Source: Candidatus Omnitrophota bacterium
GTDB taxonomy: Bacteria > Omnitrophota > Omnitrophia > JAHJGZ01
Reading direction: 5' to 3'
Assembly (NCBI GenBank): GCA_018823795.1
Contig: JAHJGZ010000046.1
Coordinates: forward strand, 1 to 49,495
DNA: 49,495 nt
Below, one piece after another: positions 43,506 to 49,495 of the stretch; the stretch's first letter is position 1, and each line of letters opens with the position of its first letter. A program made the position numbers and the translations under genes. The notes under the pieces are model-generated. The model was not told where the DNA came from, did no database searches, and saw only the letters and a program-made list of their open reading frames with translations.

Positions 43506-44663
43506 CTATCCTTTAATAACACCGAGTGGCATTAGCTCAACAACAATGTTTACTAAATCGCTTTGATTTTCCATCACAACATCAATATCTTTATAGGCAC
43601 TGGGGGCTTCATCCAAATCCCTTCTGCTTCTAATCGAATGAAGCACCCCTTTTTGCTCTAATCGTTTGGTCTCCTGTTCTAAATCCAACTCACGGATCGC
43701 CTGTTTTCTTCCCATTACACGACCAGCCCCATGTGAACAGGAGGCAAAACTTTCCACGTTACCCTTCCCTTTCACAATATAACTTTTTGTTCCCTGTGAT
43801 CCAGGGATGATACCAAACTGCCCCTCTTCTGCTGCCGTTGCACCTTTCCGGTGAAGAATGACACTGCACCCGAAATGCTCTTCTAAACTCGCATAATTAT
43901 GATGAATATTAATCGCCTCATCAAATTCACAGTGCATAGTATTCCCTACAATATCCTTAATGAATCCCATCATTAAATCTCTGTTTGCTTGCGCAAATGC
44001 TAAACAATAATTCATTTCTGCAAGATACACATCCCCCTTTATGCTCTCAATGGGAAAATATGCTAAATCGAATTCTGGTGGGACCGGACTCTTCTCGTGT
44101 AGATTAAGCTTCTTTGCCAGTCGGTTATAAAAATCGGCGACCTGTTTGCCGATATTACGGCTTCCTGAGTGTATCATAAGCCAAATATATCCATTCGATC
44201 CTTTTTGAATTTCAATAAAGTGGTTTCCACCCCCCAGAGAACCGACCTGGCGCGTTGCAGACGTATATTCCCGTTCAACAACGCCACCCGGAATAATGGA
44301 ACAATTCGGCATAGCATCTTTATGCGGCGTTTTATGACGGTTAAACCCAACGGGAATAGTACTGCGTATCGCTCCCATAATTTTTTTAAGATTTTCGATG
44401 CGTATATCGCGAAGCGATGTTTGCACTGCACACATCCCACAACCGATATCAACACCAACCGCATTTGGAATAATCATCCCCTCTGTTGCCAAGACACCAC
44501 CAATGGGCATACCATAGCCGCTATGCGCATCAGGCATAATTGCGACATGATGAAACGCAAATGGAAGATTGGCAATATTTTTAATCTGCCGCATTGCATT
44601 ACCTTCAACATCATCGCACCATAATTTAATAGGGATCTTTTCGCTTGTTAATACTTTCTTCAT
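43506..44663 (-). CDS. rtcB: RNA-splicing ligase RtcB (3'-phosphate RNA ligase)
   Basis: GTP- and Mn2+-dependent ligase joining RNA 2',3'-cyclic-phosphate or 3'-phosphate ends to 5'-OH ends. The 385-residue protein, slightly shorter than E. coli RtcB (408), keeps the full active site: Asp72 and Cys75 (GVDIGCGM), His148 (GGGNHF), His165 (IHSGSRN), His254 (NIHHNYA) and the guanylylated His311 (SCSHGAGR). No RtcA or archease gene is nearby. It lies between a glycosidase-like lipoprotein and the transporter permeases with gaps of nine and four bases, an odd place for an RNA repair enzyme. Confidence 0.95.
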   Translation of the reverse strand: MKKVLTSEKIPIKLWCDDVEGNAMRQIKNIANLPFAFHHVAIMPDAHSGYGMPIGGVLATEGMIIPNAVGVDIGCGMCAVQTSLRDIRIENLKKIMGAIRSTIPVGFNRHKTPHKDAMPNCSIIPGGVVEREYTSATRQVGSLGGGNHFIEIQKGSNGYIWLMIHSGSRNIGKQVADFYNRLAKKLNLHEKSPVPPEFDLAYFPIESIKGDVYLAEMNYCLAFAQANRDLMMGFIKDIVGNTMHCEFDEAINIHHNYASLEEHFGCSVILHRKGATAAEEGQFGIIPGSQGTKSYIVKGKGNVESFASCSHGAGRVMGRKQAIRELDLEQETKRLEQKGVLHSIRSRRDLDEAPSAYKDIDVVMENQSDLVNIVVELMPLGVIKG

Positions 44664-44672
44664 TTTTATTCC

Positions 44673-46331
44673 TTATTTAAGTCGCTCAAGCGTCATCGGA
44701 TTAAATTTATTCTTAGCAAAGAGATACCACGCAGCAACAGATACAAATCCTTTGTGCGGATCAACCCAGAGATATCCGCCTGTTTTATTTGCTGTATAGG
44801 GTAATGCTCGTACGTTTAATCCACCAATCTCTCTATCGATCATAAAATGGTCTAGCTGATTTGCATAAAAATAACCACGCTCTCGATTTCCCGTAGCCAT
44901 AAAAGCACATGCCATATGTCCTGTTCCATCGAGCCACATATTATTGATTGCGATGTCTGGAGAATGAAAAAACCCAATAACCGGTTCACCATTTATTTCC
45001 AATGTCTTTCGAAACCGCAGGTCATATTCTGGTATGTTTAAAAGGTCTTTATATTCTTTACCAAACGTAAGCACTCGCCAGGTATATTGATCAAGCCATA
45101 AATTAGTTTTTGTGCCAAGGACACGGTCAAGAAAGTTTTTGATTTTTTCGCCATACACATGTTCCCCGCACAAATTAAACACCGCGTAACAATCGATATT
45201 GAGTTCTGCATGGCCATGATTCTCATGAAGCATTGAATCATCACGTCGCCATCCATCTTCAACATAGCCACCACCATGACCATCCTCAACAAAATAGCGT
45301 ATTAAAAGATCCTTTAACAAATCCATGACCTCACGATAGCGATCTACCGTATATTGTTTTTCATAATATTGATAGGCAAGAAGAAGCCATGCCATATCAC
45401 CAACCCAACGGTCACCATTTTTTGGCGTATGATATTTTTTGCGGCCGTGCATATCACGGAGCAGCATGTTTTGATAGAACCCTCGTGCTTCACCGTTATA
45501 AAAGAAATTTTGAAGCAATACATTCGTATTATTTGCATCTGTTGCATTGGCATAAAAATCCAATATTCTCTCAGCACGCGCTCTTTCACCCTTTAATATA
45601 AATGCCATTGCAACGATTGCATTGTTGAACGTTTGAGCAATCATATCTTCTTGTGATGGTACCAATTGTTTTTCGGGAGACGAAATATCCTGCAACTGCT
45701 TCAAATATTCGAGAACTAAGGGATCTTCTGGTATTAAGACATCATGCCGTCTCGCTTTAAATCCTAAGCCGTCTAATTCTCCATCAGGATCAAGCTGTGG
45801 CCCTGCAGGTGGCAATGTTGGTAACAAATCCGCGGACCCAAATCTAATATCGTCAAGAAAAAGAACCCCTGTGCCTTGACCTGATATCGCAAAATTAATA
45901 GAAACTAGACCGTCAAAATGTTCATCTCCTCCCCACCAATATTCAACAGTATCTGAATAGACAACAAATTCTGTCCATTCTCTATACTTTCCTTTCAACG
46001 ATATCTTTCTTCCAAAAACTGAGCCGTCATGATCAATGCATTTAATTTCAAGATCTGATGGGGATACAGCCCGCAAACGAAACACTATTGGCCTATTTTC
46101 AAAATGATCAACGACAATATTTTTTTGAATCTCAACCCATCCATGTTGTCCTTTTAGCTGGTAGGTCATCTCAAAGATATCATCCTTACTATTCAATGAG
46201 ATAGACGAATCCCCATCACTATTACAGCGCCACAATGCTACGTCATTCCAATTGGTTGTCCTTTCCTGCCAACTCGCACAGCCGCTAAAGAGAAAGCAAC
46301 ACAATATAAATAAAATAGTTTTTGATTTCAT
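44673..46331 (-). CDS. Lipoprotein with CBM-like N-terminal domain and six-hairpin-glycosidase-like domain
   Basis: A 552-residue lipoprotein: signal peptide with lipobox LFSGC (Cys18), a beta-sandwich-like domain at about 25-170 (pattern as in CBM11/CIA30-like galactose-binding folds, ending LFLDDIRFG), and a helical domain from about 200 to the end resembling an (alpha/alpha)6 barrel, with motifs such as GDRWVGDMAWLLLAYQYY, YVEDGWRRDDSM, and NMWLDGTGHMACAF. This is typical of glycosidase-like or glycan-lyase-like proteins, but I cannot name a catalytic pair. Its ATG overlaps the stop codon of the binding protein by four bases, so the transporter may serve a glycan fragment released by it. 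Confidence 0.7.
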   Translation of the reverse strand: MKSKTILFILCCFLFSGCASWQERTTNWNDVALWRCNSDGDSSISLNSKDDIFEMTYQLKGQHGWVEIQKNIVVDHFENRPIVFRLRAVSPSDLEIKCIDHDGSVFGRKISLKGKYREWTEFVVYSDTVEYWWGGDEHFDGLVSINFAISGQGTGVLFLDDIRFGSADLLPTLPPAGPQLDPDGELDGLGFKARRHDVLIPEDPLVLEYLKQLQDISSPEKQLVPSQEDMIAQTFNNAIVAMAFILKGERARAERILDFYANATDANNTNVLLQNFFYNGEARGFYQNMLLRDMHGRKKYHTPKNGDRWVGDMAWLLLAYQYYEKQYTVDRYREVMDLLKDLLIRYFVEDGHGGGYVEDGWRRDDSMLHENHGHAELNIDCYAVFNLCGEHVYGEKIKNFLDRVLGTKTNLWLDQYTWRVLTFGKEYKDLLNIPEYDLRFRKTLEINGEPVIGFFHSPDIAINNMWLDGTGHMACAFMATGNRERGYFYANQLDHFMIDREIGGLNVRALPYTANKTGGYLWVDPHKGFVSVAAWYLFAKNKFNPMTLERLK

Positions 46332-48115
46332 CTTTTACTCTCCGTAGTATAAATTTCTTCTACATTGTGAAGAACCCCACCAAGTGGCATTGGTTTAACA
46401 TTCCCTAATCGATCATGAACACCGGTGATCTGAAGCGGGATTACCGTATAAATAACGGGGACTTCTTCCGCAACAATACGCTGCCATTCATCATACAGGA
46501 CTTTTCTCTTTTCTTCATCAAGCTCTTGAACTCCTTTACGAAAAATCTCATCAATACGCGTCTCCCAAGGCATCGTCGCTTCTGTCTGTCGCGGATACCA
46601 CATATGAAATGGACCGCTCGAAAACCAAACATTTGCGCCAAAATGTGGTTCAACACCACCAGTCATTCCCATCAACATGGTATCCCAATCATAGGTGAAA
46701 AATATTTTATTAGCCAATGTATTAAATTCCATTTGGATAAGGTTTACATCAACCCCGAGAGAAGAAAGATCTTTACGGATAAGATTTGCAAGCTGTGTAC
46801 CTTGCTGTGAGCCCGAGCTTATAAAAAGATTAAATGAAATAGGATTGCCTTCGCTATCCTCAAGGATGCCATCGTTATTCTGATCACGAATCCCTTCTTC
46901 TCTCAACAATTGACGAGCTTTTTCTAGATCAAAATCATATGCCGTGACCTGTGGATTATAAAAAAAACCGCTTGAAGGGCTCATGGTTGTGTTGTGGTCT
47001 ATTGCTAAGCCATTATAAACTAAATCAATAATTGCGCGTTTATTAATACTATGTGCTATTGCCTTTCTAAAATTTCGATTCGTAAACCATTTCAATTTTA
47101 CCGGTGTTACATATGGTTTACTGGTATGTGGATTTATTCCTTTGTTTTGATTAAAGGTTAAGAAAAAACGACTCATCGTGGGTCCTAAATGGTAAAGGGT
47201 GAAACCCTCCTTCCGCTCCAATGGTTTTAACCACGGGTAGTCAATACCCCGTAAACCATATACATCAATCTCCCCATTTTTAAATTTGAGTAATGCAATA
47301 TCCTGACTTTGTATAATGAGAAACACTATTTCATCCAGATAGGGCAAACGATTATTGTCAGAATCTTTTTTCCAATAATAAGGATTTTTCCTCAAAACAA
47401 TCTTTTCACCGGGTTTATAGCGTGCAAGAGTAAAGACACCGGTGCCGACAATTTCCTTGAGTGGTGTTTGTATATTCCATGATTCATTGAAAGTATTATT
47501 TTTAACCGCCGATTCTAAGACATGTTTCGGCATTATTGATACACCTAAGGAACGTAAAAAAGGGGCAAATGGTGATGGCAATATAAAACGAATCGTATGT
47601 TCATCAATAACACTCAATTCAATATTCTTCCCATCAATGGTAAATATACTCTTTAAGGGGGTAATAATATCCGGATTATAAATCAATTCATTGAACGTAA
47701 AGAAAACATCTCGCGCAGTAAACGGTCTTCCATCCGACCAGCGTACGTCCTGACGCAGGGAAAAAGTCCATATCGTTCCATCCGTATTTCGCGTCCATTG
47801 TTCGGCCAAATGAGGTATTACTTCTCCTGAGAGGGGATCGATTGTTGTTAATCCCTCAAAGAGGTGATTAAGAATCTGGGTGCTTGAGGTTTCTTGGGCA
47901 ACAATGGGATTGAACGTCTTCGGATCGGTCGTTGTAGAGAGAACAAGACGACCGCCAAATCTATGAGTAGTCGCAGAAAAGGTACTTGGAGTACGAAAAA
48001 AATACGGTGCGATTATAAAACATACAAACAGCGCAAAGAAGCAACGCACTCGTTTTCGGGATTTCTTCTGTGTTGTTTGTTTTGGTACGTTTGCGTGCAA
48101 ATCACGTATCCCCAT
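46328..48115 (-). CDS. ABC transporter substrate-binding protein, SBP_bac_5 (Opp/Dpp) family
   Basis: Extracytoplasmic solute receptor of 595 residues. A basic N-terminal stretch is followed by one hydrophobic segment (about 25-42) acting as signal or anchor. The family-5 signature follows: LNHLFEGLTTIDP, DGTIWTFSLRQDVRWSDGRPFTARDVFFTFN, GTGVFTLARYKPGEKIVLRKNPYYW, and NKRAIIDLVYNG. The first ATG (48115) lies directly behind a terminator hairpin with no ribosome site, so the true start may be a later codon such as the GTG near residue 23. The family carries peptides, nickel, opines or oligosaccharides; the lipoprotein next door hints at saccharides. Confidence 0.9.
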   Translation of the reverse strand: MGIRDLHANVPKQTTQKKSRKRVRCFFALFVCFIIAPYFFRTPSTFSATTHRFGGRLVLSTTTDPKTFNPIVAQETSSTQILNHLFEGLTTIDPLSGEVIPHLAEQWTRNTDGTIWTFSLRQDVRWSDGRPFTARDVFFTFNELIYNPDIITPLKSIFTIDGKNIELSVIDEHTIRFILPSPFAPFLRSLGVSIMPKHVLESAVKNNTFNESWNIQTPLKEIVGTGVFTLARYKPGEKIVLRKNPYYWKKDSDNNRLPYLDEIVFLIIQSQDIALLKFKNGEIDVYGLRGIDYPWLKPLERKEGFTLYHLGPTMSRFFLTFNQNKGINPHTSKPYVTPVKLKWFTNRNFRKAIAHSINKRAIIDLVYNGLAIDHNTTMSPSSGFFYNPQVTAYDFDLEKARQLLREEGIRDQNNDGILEDSEGNPISFNLFISSGSQQGTQLANLIRKDLSSLGVDVNLIQMEFNTLANKIFFTYDWDTMLMGMTGGVEPHFGANVWFSSGPFHMWYPRQTEATMPWETRIDEIFRKGVQELDEEKRKVLYDEWQRIVAEEVPVIYTVIPLQITGVHDRLGNVKPMPLGGVLHNVEEIYTTESKR

Positions 48116-48119
48116 AATA

Positions 48120-48154
48120 AAATAACCGCCTTCAGTATCTTCAAGCGGTTATTT
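48120..48154 (-). terminator. Hairpin terminator after tpiA-secG
   Basis: A perfect 10-bp stem (AAATAACCGC with GCGGTTATTT, arms at 48145-48154 and 48120-48129) with a 15-nt loop is followed by a T-rich TATTAT on the minus strand. It lies 30 bases after the secG stop and five bases before the annotated start of the binding protein. Confidence 0.7.
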
Positions 48155-48184
48155 CATGAAATAATCGTATACGCTTTTTACCGT

Positions 48185-48523
48185 TTATTTTCCCGACGCA
48201 TCTTGTGTCTCAGCAACAGCAGCCTCTTCTACTGCTTGTGGAAGAGTGGGAATCGTCAACGGTCTTTTCGAATCCAATAGTAACGACTTCGACTTTACTG
48301 AAGTAAATATTGCTAACATGAGACAGGTAATCAAAAATCCAATGGCCGAAGCGGTTGTTACTTTTGTCATAAATGCAGTGGTTTTTGTTCCAAAAATCGA
48401 CTGTGTACTATCTCCTCCAAAGGCACCGCCGGTCAAACCATGTCCTCGTCCTGCTTGAAGTAAGATGACCACAATTAATACTAAACAAACAATATAATGT
48501 ACGATCGAAAGAAAAATTATCAT
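48185..48523 (-). CDS. secG: Protein translocase subunit SecG
   Basis: Small membrane subunit of the SecYEG channel. The 112-residue protein has two transmembrane helices (about 4-24 and 54-74) joined by the conserved GHGLTGGAFGGDSTQSIFG loop, and a hydrophilic, alanine/glutamate-rich C-terminal tail. It starts 15 bases after tpiA with GAGGTAA upstream; the tpiA-secG order is widespread. Confidence 0.95.
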   Translation of the reverse strand: MIIFLSIVHYIVCLVLIVVILLQAGRGHGLTGGAFGGDSTQSIFGTKTTAFMTKVTTASAIGFLITCLMLAIFTSVKSKSLLLDSKRPLTIPTLPQAVEEAAVAETQDASGK

Positions 48524-48538
48524 AATGTTATTACCTCA

Positions 48539-49315
48539 CTATTTATTATTATCAGAAATTTCTTTTGCTTTCGCAATTATTTGAATAAAAGATTCAGCTT
48601 TAAGCGAAGCACCACCAACCAGTGCTCCATCAATATTCCCCTTTTGCATAAGGTCACCACAATTGTCTGGTTTCACACTTCCCCCATATAAAATTCGAAC
48701 ATTTTCACTGACCGTCCTATCATACGTATTAACGATCAGTTGACGAATATATTTATGGACCTCTTCTGCTTGCTGTGGCGTCGCATTCTTTCCGGTACCA
48801 ATAGCCCACACTGGCTCATACGCAATAATAATATTATTCATCTGGTCAACAGTTAATCCTTTGAGTGAATTTTCAAATTGGGTTCGTACAACTTCTTTGG
48901 TCTTACTTTGCTCTCTTTGCTCAAGTGTTTCTCCTATGCATACAATAGGATTTAAATTATAGTCAAGAGCCAAGCAGACTTTTTTATTCACCATATCATC
49001 GGTTTCTTTAAAATAACCCCTTCGCTCAGAATGCCCTAATATCACATACCGACACCCAATATCCTTAATCATCTGTGGTGATATTTCTCCGGTGTAGGCA
49101 CCTTCGGTAGCTGAATACATATTCTGCGCACCGAGTTCAATCGAAGTTCGCTCTACACTTTTGCTCATAGCATCTAACGCTGTAAAAGGAGGACACACTA
49201 CAATATCAACCCCGTTTATGCTGTGCACTCCTGCCTTTATTGTATTCACCAAAGTAATGGCTTCTGAAATCGTTTTATACATCTTCCAGTTTCCTGCTAT
49301 CAATAATTTTCGCAT
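48539..49315 (-). CDS. tpiA: Triosephosphate isomerase
   Basis: Glycolytic enzyme interconverting dihydroxyacetone phosphate and glyceraldehyde-3-phosphate. Starting at ATG 49315 (AGAGGG upstream; an in-frame ATG at 49360 adds 15 non-conserved residues) it has 258 residues. Active-site residues: Asn9 and Lys11 in AGNWKMYK, His in ILGHSERR, the catalytic Glu in AYEPVWAIGTG, and the phosphate loop LYGGSVKPDN. It leads the tpiA-secG pair; no pgk is visible upstream. Confidence 0.97.
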   Translation of the reverse strand: MRKLLIAGNWKMYKTISEAITLVNTIKAGVHSINGVDIVVCPPFTALDAMSKSVERTSIELGAQNMYSATEGAYTGEISPQMIKDIGCRYVILGHSERRGYFKETDDMVNKKVCLALDYNLNPIVCIGETLEQREQSKTKEVVRTQFENSLKGLTVDQMNNIIIAYEPVWAIGTGKNATPQQAEEVHKYIRQLIVNTYDRTVSENVRILYGGSVKPDNCGDLMQKGNIDGALVGGASLKAESFIQIIAKAKEISDNNK

Positions 49316-49379
49316 AACACCCTCTCTTTTTTTAATGAGCGCATCACTTTCGGAATGCAATGACGTAAGTGATTTACGC

Positions 49380-49494
49380 GAATTAAACCCAGCTCTTTTG
49401 GCAATTTTTTCTAAAAGAAATTATTAGTTTTTATATGTTTTATTTTAATTTATATTTTACTTCCTATCCCCACCCAAAAGGGCTGGGTAAATTC
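49380..49494. repeat. Pair of 21-22 bp inverted repeats around an AT-rich spacer
   Basis: The arm at 49380-49401 (starting GAATTAAACCCAGC) and the arm at 49474-49494 (ending GCTGGGTAAATTC) are inverted copies with about three differences. They enclose 72 bases of very AT-rich sequence upstream of tpiA. The outer arm, with the CCC bases before it, can also fold on itself (CCCAGCCC-TTTT-GGGTGGGG). It may be a small MITE-like element, paired operators, or the terminator of a gene beyond the edge. Confidence 0.6.
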
Positions 49495-49495
49495 A

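Noticed and set aside
44169-44624. Plus-strand frame of 151 codons
   Set aside because: Complement of the conserved rtcB active-site coding region; no own start signal.
1-49495. CRISPR arrays, tRNA/rRNA genes, transposases, prophage genes
   Set aside because: Looked for regularly spaced direct repeats, cloverleaf-like GTTCGANTC boxes and transposase or integrase motifs; none was seen.

Overview
This 49.5 kb window is a chromosomal segment of an uncultivated-looking, probably diderm bacterium. It is gene-dense, and every gene I can support lies on the minus strand. Diderm character is suggested by lipoproteins with lipoboxes, a Spy/CpxP-like periplasmic protein under an ECF sigma/anti-sigma pair, and periplasmic binding-protein transport. 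The mix of GH57 glucan enzymes, a ferredoxin-fused EtfA with an acyl-CoA dehydrogenase, and a full fab cluster would fit an anaerobic or fermentative member of a candidate phylum such as Omnitrophota. That placement is an inference without database support. No tRNA, rRNA, CRISPR array, insertion sequence or phage gene was found. No stretch above 300 bases lacks a gene; the longest gap, at the right edge, holds an inverted repeat.

Reading in the direction of transcription (right to left): tpiA and secG (49.3-48.2 kb) end at a hairpin terminator. Next comes an oligopeptide/oligosaccharide-type ABC transporter operon: binding protein, a glycosidase-like lipoprotein, the RNA ligase rtcB, two permeases and two ATPases (48.1-39.7 kb). 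A good sigma-70 promoter then opens galT, two GH57 glucan enzymes, recG, a secreted cyclophilin, a split YchF-like gene, rsmD, coaD, yceD, rpmF, plsX, fabH, fabD, fabG, acpP and fabF (39.6-23.6 kb). This run joins glucan metabolism to the complete initiation and condensation part of fatty acid synthesis.

A second strong promoter drives acyl-CoA dehydrogenase, etfB and ferredoxin-fused etfA (23.5-20.3 kb), a candidate electron-bifurcating complex. After it come smc, a glycine-zipper lipoprotein, pgsA, der, plsY, a predicted zinc peptidase overlapping a Ddl-like ATP-grasp ligase, an MgtC-like membrane protein, a transglutaminase-like protein, an ABC-2 type exporter, a membrane HAD phosphatase, nth and a stand-alone LigD-type 3'-phosphoesterase (20.2-5.2 kb).

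The left end holds an ECF sigma factor, its zinc-finger anti-sigma factor and a Spy-like protein. Two near-identical E. coli sigma-E-like promoters lie in front of the sigma gene and the spy-like gene. They are followed by a PEBP-family protein, a small membrane protein and a RecB/AddA-like helicase that runs off the left edge.

The observations most worth follow-up are the matched ECF promoters, the zincin/ATP-grasp pair, the CarCDE-like bifurcation cassette, and the YchF-like gene broken by a -1 shift at an AAAA run followed by a hairpin.
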